The position numbers and the translations under genes are program-made. From Diploscapter coronatus (lineage: Eukaryota; Nematoda; Chromadorea; Rhabditida; Rhabditidae): a stretch of DNA of 64,000 nt. Where the stretch lies: NCBI GenBank assembly GCA_964036155.1, contig OZ038422.1, forward strand, positions 76,469,201-76,533,200, read 5' to 3'. Below the pieces are notes generated by a model, which ran no database searches, had not been told where the DNA came from, and saw only the letters and a list, made by a program, of their open reading frames with translations. Shown in pieces: positions 1 through 12,368 of the stretch. Within the stretch, counting starts at the first letter, position 1. Every line of letters begins with the position of its first letter.

Positions 1-247
1 GATAGAACATGACCGTTTCAACCTAGATAATTCGTTTTCTTACTTTTGTATTTTGCTTAAATATACTCGAATGGGGTACTTTGATCATTAGTTAAACTCA
101 TCACGTAGCCATACACAGCATCTCTGAATTTTGCCTATCCAAAATCTCTAATCACTAAGATTTTTAGTGAGTTTTCGTTATGTGCTACTTGGAAAAGTAG
201 CTAATTTGACGAATGCCCAGAATTCCTCAACTATTCCCAACTTTCAG

Positions 248-3200
248 GCCGAAGTCTGGTTCAGCCGACAGGAACCGCGGGTGGAATGCGAGCGATGGCG
301 CTTGGCGGTGCGGGCCGGCAGCGGAGCGTCGCTGCGGCTGGTGGGTCGTCCACAGACGAGTTGGACCTGAGACCGAGTCGGAAGATGAGTGCAGAGGCCA
401 TGAGCAGGAAGAGCTCGTTTGTCAATTCCAAATTGGTAAGTTCCATCTTTTCACAATTTGTCTAACACTTCTATATATGATAAGAAGGACTCAATTGCTT
501 CAAAAATTCTAGAATTGGGAATTTTTCTCCATACTTTCACCGAATATCGTGATAGATCCAGATTGTGTGCGTATTTTGAATCGAGGAAGTCGCTATTTCC
601 ATCGCCTTCATCTAAATGCTCGAATCATCTATGAATTTTTAATGTTTTCGTTTTATGATATTGCAAGAACGCGAGCGAGAGCAAAATTTTCGGTGAAATG
701 GTTCAAAATACACCAAATTAGTGTAAAAAAATACCTAAATTGAAGAGTAACTGGAAAATACGAAACGTTAATACATACGAAACACTAAAGATCAAGATAG
801 GAAAAAAAAACCTGTAATTTTTCATTGCTGTTTGGTTTGCCTTATAATTGCAGGCTGGATGAGTCTTACAAAGCTCTAACCTTGAATTCGCGTGCATTCC
901 TCACGACAATTCGCACAAACCTAACAGAATTTCCGTTTTCTCACTCGCCGCGTCCTTCCTCATGCGAGAGCGCGATCATTACGTTTCAAACCTAGAAAAC
1001 TGGAAAAGGAAGCAGAAAAACGAGGAAAATGGAACAGAAAAGCCTCGAGTCTTGTTTGCAATTTCGGAAGACATGACGTAATTTACTGCAACAGGCGAAA
1101 TTTTACGAGACGCGCGCATATTTCGACTCGAATGGAAGATAATTAGCTTTGCGAAACAAGAAACAAAATGCTATGTTTCTTTGGAGGAAAACAATAGGAT
1201 CAAGCTGGGGCGGAAATTGTTTTCGAAATTTGTCTAAGGAATCTATGGTCATTTTTGCTATAGTTTGTCGAAATTTAAAGTCTTCTATCTTATTCACTAT
1301 ATGAATTTTATGAAAATAGAAGATATGATATGATTGAGAAAAATGACTGAATCCCAGATGCACCGATCCAAACAATCAGAACGAGGTTCCGGAGAAGTGG
1401 ACGGTCGTGGAGACTCACCACATTTCGATGAACCATCATGCAGCGAAACTCAAACTGAGGATACTGGAGGAACGAGACGAGGAAGATCCGTCGGACCGAG
1501 TCGAATGACACTATTCTTTGGAAAGGTATGCAATTACTCGGAATTTTTGTCATATTTTTACGAAATGGTCTTATTATATTTCCCATTGTACGCCTAAACT
1601 AGATTTAATTTAATTTGGAGCGAGAATTGGTTTAATGATACGCAATATTAGTGGCTGAAAAATATCTCCCAGATTTGGAGGGCATACGAATTATACAACA
1701 ATATGAATTTTGAGGAAAAGAACGAAATGATCAGTCGATTGAACTCCCTTCGGGATGCGCGCAAAGATCGACATGTGGGCATCGGAGAGTTGGAAGCAAA
1801 TTGGACCGACATCGTCAAGAAGGAAGGGCTCTCGAGACGATGTGCAGAGCAGCAAGCTGCCATTTGGGAAATTGTCACTACTGAATATAGATATTTACAA
1901 GTATTTATAATAGTTGATCTGACTAATTTTTCCGGATAATATTTAGCTACTACGAAATATGGACGACCTTCGGTTTTCATTCACCGAGCTTCAAAAATCG
2001 GGATTTCTGAAGGACATCGACGTCGATCGCGTTTTCGTTAATTACTCGGAAATCTATCACTGGAACTTGGACGCCTTGTGGAGGCGATCTATTATACCGA
2101 TGCTGGAGAAGGCTAGGTAAATTTTGGTTTCAATTTGGAAAATGTGTTTATATTTCAGAGAAGACGGCTCCCTTCTGGATCCATCCTACTTGAAAGAGGC
2201 CTTTGATGATATAACGCACTGGTCGCAGGTCTACATTAAATTCAATCTGGAACACGATTACTGTCACACGTACACGCAGAAGAAGCAGAAGGAACACGAA
2301 TTATTCCGAGAATTCGTATACGTAAGCATCATTTTAAGCAGCTCAAGAATGAAACATGAATTCAGTGGGCTGAATCTCAAGAGTGCATGCGGAGGCAGAA
2401 GTTGTGTGATACGTTGACGTTGCCGATGCAGCGGTTGACCAGATACAGTCTTCTTCTAAAGGTGGATTAAAACGCGGAGGTTTAAATATTTCACAAACTA
2501 ATTCCTTCAGGCAGTCCTTCGAACCTGCTCCGATGAAGACGAGCGTCGTGCCGTCCAAGAAATGGTCGAAAGAGCTGATGCTGCCACCCAACAGCTCAAC
2601 TTCGAATTGAACAACAACGATCTTCGCCTGCAAATGGCTGATCTAATGACTACCATCGATGGCTACGACGTGGTGGATTCTGATGAACATTACAAGCTTT
2701 TTGGCACCCTGCCCAGATTAGACATAGAAGCTCCTATGCCCGGATTGTTGGCGCCGCCGAGGTTCAGAAGGGTGTTCCACAAGGGCGATTTGAAGATGAA
2801 TGACAGTCGGGGGAAGCAGAAGGTTTTCTTATCTTCAGAATTTTTTTTTTAATTATTATCCTTCAGACTGAGCAAGTTCATTGCTTTATCTTCACGGATA
2901 TGTTTCTGATCTGCAAAATGTCGGGGAAGAAAGACAAGCTGCGAATCATCCGACCTCCGATCCACATCGCGCGAGTTGTGTACCATAGCTTCCCTGAGCC
3001 TAACAGTAAGCATTTTTTTTTAAATAAGCAATAGGAAGTGAAGCTTAAAAATTGTTTACTCATTTCTTAAATGGCACAGGAATTTAATTCGTGATTTTCA
3101 GACGGTTTCTACCTGTGTGACATGAATGAGTTCGGAAGACCTAATGCAATGTATCTGATGTACACCAGCGGATTTGATGAGACCAAGAGATGGCTAGAGA

Positions 3201-4680
3201 TTCTGCACTTTGTTCAAAATGAATACACTCGACTGTACACGGAGGCAAATTATGGACAGGGCTATGATCACATGTTCGCACTGGAGGAGATGAGAAGAAG
3301 GTGGAGACGGAGGAAAAAATTCCAAAATCACTTTTTCGATTTCAGATCCTACGGTATCCCTCCCGCCATCCCAATCATCCATCGGAAATGCAGCAGTGTG
3401 GATTCTCAGTCTTATGCAGCTTCGGCAGCACCACTCTACCCTCCACATCTCAGCTATATGCAACGAAACGCGACGACCATTTCTTCTGCAGAACAACTCG
3501 ACAGACAGATGGATGGGAGCGGAAAGTCTCACACTGAGCGGATGGGACTTATCTCAAAGCATAAGCTGAGCATCGCAAGTGGACCACCAACGACTTTGAG
3601 CACCTCGAAGAGCAGCGTGGATCTGAGGCTTGCTGTTGAGCGGGAAGAAGGTAAGAAAATTGCATCTTTCTTCCAAAATATGCACCCTATTTTAGATAAG
3701 CGAGAGCGCTCCAACTCGACGGAGGTAGACGCCCCTAAAGACATCAGAAGTCGATCACATAGTCGCGAGAAGAAATGCATGAACAGCATAAAACCTTCGA
3801 TCGAGTTGGACGATGACGGAGGTGAAGACACTCCCAAGGCTATCGACATTAACCCAACTGAGGCGGAGGATGGGTCCGGCACTGCCCAGAGCAGACGTTT
3901 CGAGAAGAGATACCACACCGCGGATGGGATTGATGTGACGAAGCCGAAGGGCACGAATGGAGTCATCGGGGCTGGGATCTTGAAGAGGTTCTCGTGGAAC
4001 GTCAGCTCGGCGGTGGGAGGAAGTAGCAGGAAGATTAGTGCGAAGTTAGGCGAGGTACTATTTCCTTCTAGAAACTTAGAACAACAGGTTAAAGTTTCAG
4101 CACTCACGTCGGTTCTCTCAAGCTTCTACTAACGCGTCGAACGAGTCTTTTGGAAGCTCGACTTCGGGAATTTCGAGTGGGAGCGACAATATTTCAAATA
4201 TTCATAATAGTGATACGGTAAATCAATGTTACTCTTAAAGAAGAAGAAGAAGGAATATTTCAGAAAACCCACATTTCTACGGTAGCTGTGAATGAGCTTC
4301 CCGAATCACCGTCCTCCATTCCGACTCCCTCTTGCACGCTGAACATTTCCCTCGACACGCCTACGCAATCTGGTCCAAATGAATCTACCACTTCGGAAAA
4401 CCCTGCAGCAGTTGCAACTTCAAACACCTTAGCTCCGCCTCTTCCTGATGGCCCACCTCCGCAAGCGGCAAGTCCAGTGCCAAGAGACCAATTGATGGAG
4501 TACATCATGCAAAATGATTTGGAAACTTCGTGAGTAATCACTTTACTGATTTCTTTGTGTATATCTTGTCAATGTTTCGAATTTTATCTAATCCGGAATA
4601 GGGCTGAGGTTTCTGTATTTTTATCACTATTTTATTATATTTTGTTCGTTTGATGTTTTTTTTTCAGTTCGAAACATTGA
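248..4680 (+). CDS. rhgf-2: RhoGEF with DH and PH domains, PLEKHG5 / RHGF-2 type
   Basis: Predicted guanine nucleotide exchange factor for Rho-family GTPases. Coding exons read as 248-435, 1358-1525, 1673-1900, 1947-2116, 2159-2321, 2366-2461, 2511-2822, 2867-3005, 3102-3650, 3696-4054, 4101-4217, 4264-4529 and 4668-4680; all phases agree and the last exon ends in TGA after Ser-Ser-Lys-His. The DH domain runs from about 1870 to 2620 and includes [16 protein letters not shown]. The linker [15 protein letters not shown] and the PH segment [14 protein letters not shown] follow PLEKHG5 closely. The C-terminal half is Ser/Thr/Pro-rich and poorly conserved. Exon 248-435 starts after tttcag and is open upstream of Met 286 and Met 385, so either a trans-spliced start or more exons left of the window are possible. 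A 45-nt in-frame stretch, 3301-3345, has its own gt...ttcag and is probably an intron. The family is well supported; the symbol follows the C. elegans orthologue. Confidence 0.85.
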
Positions 4681-5259
4681 TGGTATGTATTCCGAGTACG
4701 TAATAATACTTTTCTAAATATATACTATCTAATTGAAAATATTACGTACTCAATCTTAATGATGGATGGTTGAGGTGATTTTATTAACGAATTCAGAGAC
4801 GTTTGATGTTGGCTGCAAGTGGTTGTCAGCTGCCAGCAATGCAGTGTCAAATACCAGTCGTCTTTTTAGTTGCATTTGGTACCTTTTTCGTTTCTGTGCA
4901 AATTCTCTTCTGAAGTCTACGAACCACGTTTCCTTTCTGTTTCTCCAAAATCAGGAACTTTCAGAATTTTTATTGATTTTTTAAATTTGAAATTCTGAAC
5001 ATTCCTGACCAGCGTTTCGAGCCCTTTCTTCTATCTAACTTTGTCTTTGTTGTAGTTTCTCATTTAAATTTTCAATTTCAGTATTATCGGTTCCTTATTT
5101 GTCAAACAATGTGATATTTGTGTCCAATTTGGACAAATTTTTGTGATGTCTTAGTCTTCAGAATTTCTATACGTACTCTCAAATTTCGAAACTCTCAATC
5201 CAGAAATCCTCAAAACTTCGTGTTCAATTTAAAAGGTTTGATTATTTTCAATCAAATAG

Positions 5260-5630
5260 TACGGGATGGTCCACGAAATTTTTAACCTATTTTCGTTGAA
5301 TCGCTTTTTTTCTGGAGTTGTATTTCAAGAATTTCCAACTACACTTTTATTCTATTCGGTGGGATACGCGAGAAAATCTATAGTTTTACTTTAATCCGGA
5401 GCGATCTGTGCCCGAAAGACCTCAGTCTGAATGTTAAGCAAAAACGGAAATTTTACCTCGCCACGGTATGATCAGGTCTACCCGTATATGGAAACTGGGT
5501 AAAACCATATATTTTCGTGCGTGCCTCACCGAGTGGAATAAAAGTGTAGTTTGAAGTTTCTTGAAATATATACAGCTCCAGAAAACTTATTCAGCGAAAA
5601 TAGGTTTAAAGCTTCGTGGACCATCCCTTA
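5260..5630. mobile_element. MITE with ~100-bp terminal inverted repeats, Tc1/mariner-like
   Basis: Both ends carry GGGATGGTCCACGAA in inverted orientation, and the match continues for about 100 bp per arm (for example AACCTATTTTCG and CTACACTTTTATTC on the left recur reverse-complemented on the right). The element is bounded by TA dinucleotides, as expected for Tc1/mariner-type insertion. It has no coding capacity, so it is non-autonomous. Family assignment is inferred from the TA flank only. Confidence 0.75.
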
Positions 5631-6108
5631 TTTTCCTTCAAAAATGTTATGCAAAATCATTTATTGATAAAGAACATTGCATATTGTTAGTGACCGATAA
5701 CTTGGGACAAAGAAAAATGAAACGCAATTTGAATGCGCAGAAATTAGCGCGTTGTTTGCAACAAACCTTACGATAATTCATCGATTTAATGAATGAACGT
5801 GACGACTATTTGTAGATGCTCAATGCACACTTTGCATATTCGAATTTGTGCATTGTTTATTCCGTTTCAAGTTATCGGCCATCTACAATGACATTTTGCC
5901 CCCCATCCAAAAATTTCATTGCATTAATAAATTTCACGATACTAGATCACATTTTATCTGTACTATGATGAAAGTAGGCTATCACTTTTACGGTATGTTC
6001 TGCATTTGTGAAACATTGAAATTATTGAATAAATTTCTATTTTTAAACTTCTTAGAAATCAATGAAAAAGATGTTTGATTATAGGAGGATTTGTTATATT
6101 TTGATACT

Positions 6109-6235
6109 GGGGTGGGACCTAAATAAAATTACTGTGACAGTAATCAAGAAAGTAAAAAAATTACTGACAGTAAATTAATTTACTGTCTCATTTTTCAATT
6201 TACTGTCACAGTAATTTTTATCTGGGTCTCACCCC
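6109..6235. repeat. 127-bp inverted repeat, possible small MITE
   Basis: Left arm GGGGTGGGACC...AATTACTGTGACAGTAA pairs with a right arm whose reverse complement is GGGGTGAGACC...AATTACTGTGACAGTAA. The arms are about 37 bp with a few mismatches. The interior is also built from ACTGT/ACAGT steps. TA lies beside the right end and close to the left end. Confidence 0.65.
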
Positions 6236-6636
6236 TACTTGAAAATATATTTGATACACTTCATGCAGCTGGATTTAAAATAGCCAGTGCAATTTTTATT
6301 CGAAACAAAAGGTTAACCTCTTCATTTAGGAGAATTTTAAAACAATGAGTCTCCTAATAGTATCACCAGGTCTGATTGACGACAGCAGAATAATTGCCAA
6401 TTATTTTCCGATTTTCAAACAATGAATCTGTTTATTCTTTTAGAAACGGTATAAAGCTATTTTCGGCGATAAATTTATTAGGCATTATATGCACGTGTGA
6501 AAATAGTGAGATCTAAATTGGTTCATGAAAATTTCATCATTTTGAATTTAGAAATTCAGAGAACTATTAAAGCTATAAATGACAGGAATGAAGGCTATGC
6601 ATTTGCATGTATATTTTAATAAACAAATAATACTTT

Positions 6637-6700
6637 TTCCCAAATCGACGAGACCTTTATCTGTACGATTTGCACGGGTAAAGATCTCGTCGATTTGGGA
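6637..6700. repeat. Short near-perfect hairpin
   Basis: TTCCCAAATCGACGAGA at 6637-6653 is the exact reverse complement of 6684-6700. Pairing continues inward with one mismatch, giving a stem of about 24 bp and a 16-nt loop. It could be a palindromic repeat or a small RNA precursor; nothing in the sequence decides. Confidence 0.6.
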
Positions 6701-6968
6701 AGAGAGTAAATTATTAATTATATTAAAATAAATTCTACTGGTGCTGAATGGAGGTGGATTTTGAAAATTGAGGAAGAACTAAAAATAATAATAACTCCAT
6801 CCAGCCAGTCTATTTACAAACAAATCAACAACTAATCACATCAAATAATGTTAACGACGTGAAAATTGGAAGTGAATGGAGCAAGAACGCGAGCGGAACA
6901 ATTGGAGAGATCACAACGGTTTTTGGGAGAACGGAGGCTGACTCGAAGTTGAAATTTTAAGAAGAAAA

Positions 6969-7324
6969 TCAGTAGCGACGATATTTGAGAATGGCTTTCA
7001 GTAACTGATCGTTTTCCAAGGACGGTGAACCGGCTCCTGGAATTTTTAAAACTAAAAATGTTTAATTTGAATAGAAACTTGATATTGTTGAAATTCTTTT
7101 AAAAATCCTCAATTTTGTCTCCTCTAAAGTTATAATTTCCTTACCAGTTCTCTTCAGATAGGGTAGCAGGTATTGTGGTGTATTGTCATCATCCAGAACG
7201 TCCACTGAAAATCCTTCTTTTCTTCAAAATGCAAATAAAAATAATTACCTGTCAGCGCTGGAGCTGCGTAAACGAGGGCGATAGCGAAAAGGATCAAGCA
7301 GGACACAAGTCGGAGCAGAGACAT
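6969..7324 (-). CDS. Small secreted peptide precursor
   Basis: A three-exon gene encoding about 67 residues. The first exon starts at Met 7324 and encodes a hydrophobic signal peptide (LLRLVSCLILFAIALVYA, cleavage expected near the following Ala-Pro). The second exon encodes an acidic stretch DVLDDDN followed by LLPYLKR, whose Lys-Arg is a likely proprotein convertase site. The third encodes a short amphipathic segment ending LLKAILKYRRY and then TGA. There are no cysteines and no glycine before the dibasic site or the end, so C-terminal amidation is not indicated. Introns have gt...cag borders and consistent phase. A tttcag about 55 nt upstream (near 7383-7388) could take the spliced leader or end a 5'-UTR intron. 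The architecture resembles a neuropeptide or other secreted peptide precursor, but I recognise no family. Confidence 0.65.
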
Positions 7325-7452
7325 CGTAGGTAATGCAGGAGAATGAAATCGACACTGACGCTGTCCAGCAAGTGGTCACTGGCTGAAAATCGAGGGATAG
7401 GTTTTTAAAACGTGTGATTTTCAGGCGGAAAAAGTCAGCGGATATCCGATGG

Positions 7453-7480
7453 GATAGAGATAAAAGATGATAAATGATAA
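7453..7480. promoter_or_regulatory. Cluster of GATA motifs upstream of the peptide gene
   Basis: GATA occurs at 7453, 7459, 7469 and 7476, the last two as TGATAA, about 130-155 bp upstream of the peptide gene start. TGATAA is the core bound by nematode intestinal GATA factors such as ELT-2. The motif is visible; intestinal expression is inferred. Confidence 0.4.
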
Positions 7481-10400
7481 GAGCTAATGGTTAGGGAAAA
7501 TTGTGCCTGGCACATCCGCACAGCTGAGCACAAACATGTTGTGTTGTCATTGGATTCAGTAAAACGAACCGCTTTTGCCCACTAGCTTCTTAGCTCATGA
7601 GAAAATCGCTGTTTTGATCTCGAGAGTGATAATTCGAGCGATTAGAAAGGATATCAGGATCTAATCAGATCGGGAAAGGAATGAAGCGGGATCAGCTGTT
7701 AAATGTGAGTCAAAATGAACGTAAATAAACGAGAGATTGTAGGTGATTATGGATCATTGTAAAATCATTAATTTTAGGAGACGTAGACTTAAAAATCGTG
7801 CTGAAGTAGTATAGGCGTGGATTTTTATACTGAACAAAGTGGTTCAAGTGCAATTAATCTGGACAAAACTGAATTATTGAAATTTGATTGTTTACGGTGA
7901 CCATGTGAGAAACTAAAAATTAGGCATTTTCGCTAAGAAATTATTCTGTGCGTGATTAAAGGTAAAATAATAAGGTAAGGTGTAGGTGAATGGGGCTAAA
8001 GATCAAGATACGGAAAATTGAAGGTGAAAAACGAACAACTGAATTACTCTTTGACTCTATCGAATCACCATTATATTGCAAGGTCTACGCACAACCTACA
8101 AAGGCTGTGAAAAATCGTGTATAATTCGATAATCTTTAGAGGGGATTTTTACGACCAGAAAAAGATAATCTAGGCTTGTCAAATTAAACCAAGTCGAATC
8201 AAAATACTCCAAAATCCAGATTGTTCGGATTAGGAAGTCTGGATATTTTAGGACAATGATGCTATAGATAATTTGATTGGAATTCGTGACAAACCAGGGC
8301 TAAATTAATGGACTCGAACGAGGGTTTGAAAATAAACAAATAGAGAAACGTGAAAAACGAGCAAGATTAAATAATGAAAAGGATATAATAGGATTAGTGA
8401 GCAATCCAGGGGAGGATTGAGTCTATGCCAGGTAAGCACAAGAAGCTGGCAAAAATTGCTGTGAAATTTTTCAGACATCAGCTGAAGATTTGCTTACAAG
8501 AGCGATTAGTCATGAGTAAATCTAAACATAGACCAATTATAAGATGGCTACTCTGTCTTGTATATCTTTTACTACATTGTAAGAAATTGATATGATAACT
8601 CTAAAAATAAATCCTAAACTCATAAATTTTTTTTATCTTAACGCTAAAGTTTCTGAGAGAACACCTATGCAAAAGCAGGTGTTATTTAGTACGAAACACA
8701 TTGGAACAGAATTTAATAATTGCCGAAAAATTAGAAATCGTCGTACCAGACGCTAACCAGCACCCAAGTTTGCACGATAAGAAAATTATACAGAGACTTT
8801 TGATGTTTGATATTATTCACTTCGCTGAGGGCCTAAAGCAGAGAACTATCTAATTTTTGCTGTTCTTAGGCGATGACGAATAATATTTCGGGTCAAAATC
8901 TATCCGATAAAAGCGTTAAGCCTTAGATTTTGACAAAAATAGCTGGAGATCATATCGTCTTTGAAGGGTTTTATCCGACGTCTAATCTTAAATCAAAATG
9001 TCAACCCATACAAATTATACGAAAATATGGGATTTCTTCGTTTAAATAAGCTTATTCTGCATAAAAACACTAAAAATACTTATGGGCGTATAAAAAAGAA
9101 GCCAAAATCTGGCTGCATTTTTCATATGATCCAACTGATTCGGAATATGCAAATCTTCACGAAATCCTTATCCGATCTGACGAAACACTTGAAAAATGCC
9201 GACTCCAACACATGGAAATGCATCATTTCCTAGCAAATTTAGCGATGAGAGTTCTATGAGTTTTAATGTCGCTGCAGAATATACGCATAAAAATTTAGAC
9301 GATTTTAGTGGTGTAGGATAAAACCATAAAGATGACTGAAAATATTTGAAAATTTGTCATAGAATAAAAATTACGCAAAATTTGCTTTAATTTTTAAAAC
9401 TTCGACAGAAGATCGCTTTTTCGAAATCGATGAAAAATGGCAAATCGTCCGATTTTCGATGGAATGCATTGAACATTGTTTCGAAGGGAAATCTAATGGA
9501 CAGATAAAAGAGCCTATGTTTTCGGAATAATTTCATTGAAATAAAATATTTATGGCCATGGAAATTTTTTAGACCTAATAAACATGTTTGAAAGAAACCG
9601 AGCCTAGGACTCGAATTTAAATATTCAAGAACATCTTAAATTGGAAGAATAGTGGTTTAATTTCCAGGATTCTGCAGAAGTTGTGCCTTGAATCTAAACT
9701 ACTGTATTCATCTTTAATTCGAATCCATTTTATTTAGGAAAATTCATTTAGCGAGAGAATAGAATATAGAAAAGATGAAACGAGAATAAATTTTGCAAAG
9801 ATACTTCATTTGTCCAATTAGACAGTTTGTAAACCGCGCTTTTGCTCATCTTCGTGTCTCAATTTGCGTCTAAGCATAACAACTTATTGCTACTCTATTG
9901 ACGCTCTATTTCCCGAAGAAAGCTGCAAGGAAAACACATCGAAATAGACTTTTAATGCTATTTTACGGCAAGATGTTGGAAAAATTGGCGTAAGCAAATT
10001 TAATTAAAATGAGCAAGAATTAGCAGGAATAATAAAATAAAATAGCTTCTTGAGAGGTTCACTCACTACTTATTTCAAAGGTTTATATAGTCTAGAAAAA
10101 GATTTTATAAACCTTCCAACACATGCCGAAATTATCAAATTATTCAGAAAATGATATATCAAAGGTTCAGCTTGACCAGAAATGATTATTATAGTTTAGA
10201 AGGAGTTCATATAATTGCATAAAAGATGGAAATAATATCAAAGCAGCTGATTCTAAAATTCAGGGTTACTTCAAATAACACAGAACAAAAAGGATCACCT
10301 AATTTTTTTTACAAATATGAATATTCTGCAAAATATATTGCAATATTATGTGATTTTATGCGATTTTGCTAAATCTTAAGTCAAGAATTCAGAATAAGCT

Positions 10401-12273
10401 GATTATTTTGAAGAAATGCGCATATACGGTCTAATGTTATAATATTTTTGATTGCAAAAGTGCAAGTTTGAAAATTTTGAAAACAGAAAAATATCGTCAT
10501 TAGGTTCTATAATAGTTAGGTCTACGAAATATAAAATGAAGTTACATCATAAATTATGAGAGGCTATTATCAAATTCTCTCGAATATACTGTAATTTGAG
10601 AAGTCACGTATTCCGAACGAAGCATAATTGCATAAGGATGATGCAAAGCGCAGCTAAAAATCGAGGAAAGAATCAGTAAGATGAAGATTTCAAGCTATGA
10701 CATATTATTGTCATCCGCATTATATATCCACTGAAAAATGCGAGAGTGGGAGGGGAATTTGAGAGAATGAAAGCTTGAGAAACAAAAAAACGAAGGGCGG
10801 GAATGATAATGCAAAAATGTTGAACATAGAGATATTATGATAAGAACGATTTTCAAAATAGTGACATATGATAGGATAGGTAAATGAAAATATACCTAGG
10901 CTCAATGCCAGGATGCTACAAATCTTTAGCATTTTACTTTTATTACACTTTGCAAAAACTCGCAAGTTTGAGGAAATATCATTGACAAGAGTGGGATTTT
11001 GAAAATTTTAGGTCAAAGAGAAGTCCAGGATCAAATATGATGGGTGATATGATTGATAGATATTTGTAGTTGAGTCGTGCGGAGTATGCCCCCACAGATC
11101 TAAGGATTCGCGGAACCAAAATTTCGATTCGAGATTCTATGCCCCCAAACTTTATTTTTAGAGCAGACGTTGATAGATTTGCTTATAATAATAGCCTGTG
11201 TTGTCTGGGTTATAGCTGTACTTTGGCTTCCTTATTTATAGTTCCTTTTGGTTATGAATTCGTTGAAACGTTTTATTTTTCATGCTCTTATCATCCTATG
11301 ATTAAGGAAATAACCTCCAACAATCCTGTAATTAGGGGGTATTTGAAAATAGTGATAATTCGAGCTTATAGAGCATGTGAATTTTTTGCGTTCAAAATCA
11401 CTGCTTTTAGCAAATTACACTCATTTCACGGGAGTAGACATGCGAAATTCAGATGTTATATTAAAAAATGAAATTTTAAATAATGGTTGCGGATATTTGC
11501 AAAAAATAGACTTCTAATAAGATTCAACTCTCTCCACTCCAAAAAGAATCGAGTTTTCTATCATCTGATCTATTAACCCCTCTTTTGTCATATTATATCG
11601 ATGCAGAAAAGAGATTTTCTGCTACATTTCATTTTTTTCTGAGATCTCTAGTCAGGAATCCGAATGGTTCACCACAAAAGAGGCCGCACAAAATATCAAC
11701 AATAAAAATACCACAATAAATTGCAATTCTTATCATTTTTTCTCAACTTTGTCAACAACAATATCGAAGCATTGCATTGTGAAACTAATCGAATTTTTAC
11801 ATCAGATGTCCCGAATTACATCATAACATTTTCATTGATAACTAGAGACGATAAAATGCAAGTAACGAAAACAAACGAATAGTTCAAAGATTCAAATAAT
11901 GAACTTTAAGAAATAATTGAAGGATTTCAAATATACCCAGAATAACTTAATTACACTATTCCTAATCTACTGTAGTTAATCAACCCTCATTTAGGGGAAG
12001 TGAAGCTAAATAACATGTAACTGGAGAGATCTCTGAGAAATGAAAAACCGAACCGAGTGAATAAATTTCATGGCTATAGAAATGGAAATATGACACGTAT
12101 AGCTGATTTTATACACAGGTGATAAAGCACCGAAAAATGAATCTAAAATGAGGAAAATGGTAAATTAATTTCTAGCGCGCCTATGAGTTGAGTTCTGTTT
12201 GATTTCGGAAGACTATAAAGGAGTGTGTGCTGTGTGGAAGGAAGATGAATACAAGTTGATGAGCACGAAAACA

Positions 12274-12279
12274 TTTATT
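12274..12279 (-). terminator. Poly(A) signal of the RNase H-like gene
   Basis: AATAAA on the minus strand (tttatt on plus), about 90 nt beyond the stop codon. Confidence 0.45.
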
Positions 12280-12368
12280 AATGACAAGTTAGGGTGCTTA
12301 TAGAGATCAGAAGTAAGATATCTAGGATAGATATGCAATTATGGTAGAGTGATATTATCGCATACAAT

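Larger units (their letters stand above)
4681..6968. other. Intergenic spacer with MITE-like repeats
   Basis: Lies between the 3' ends of the RhoGEF gene (+) and the small peptide gene (-). Open frames here are short and AT-biased and I recognise no protein. It holds three inverted-repeat structures, listed separately, at about 5260-5630, 6109-6235 and 6637-6700. Confidence 0.6.
7325..12368. other. Long intergenic region, no supported gene
   Basis: About 5 kb of AT-rich sequence between two minus-strand genes. The part nearest 7325 is the peptide gene's promoter and the part nearest 12368 is the 3' flank of the RNase H-like gene. Open frames at 8961-9233 and 11070-11471 lack splice context, domains or recognisable similarity. 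I saw no RNA gene or clear mobile element. Confidence 0.5.

Noticed and set aside
3529..4107. 192-codon minus-strand open frame
   Set aside because: It is the antisense shadow of the RhoGEF's Ser/Thr-rich exons, which have consistent splice sites and family similarity on the plus strand.
8961..9233. 90-codon plus-strand open frame
   Set aside because: Lys/Asn-rich composition follows the AT bias; no acceptor, domain or neighbour supports it.
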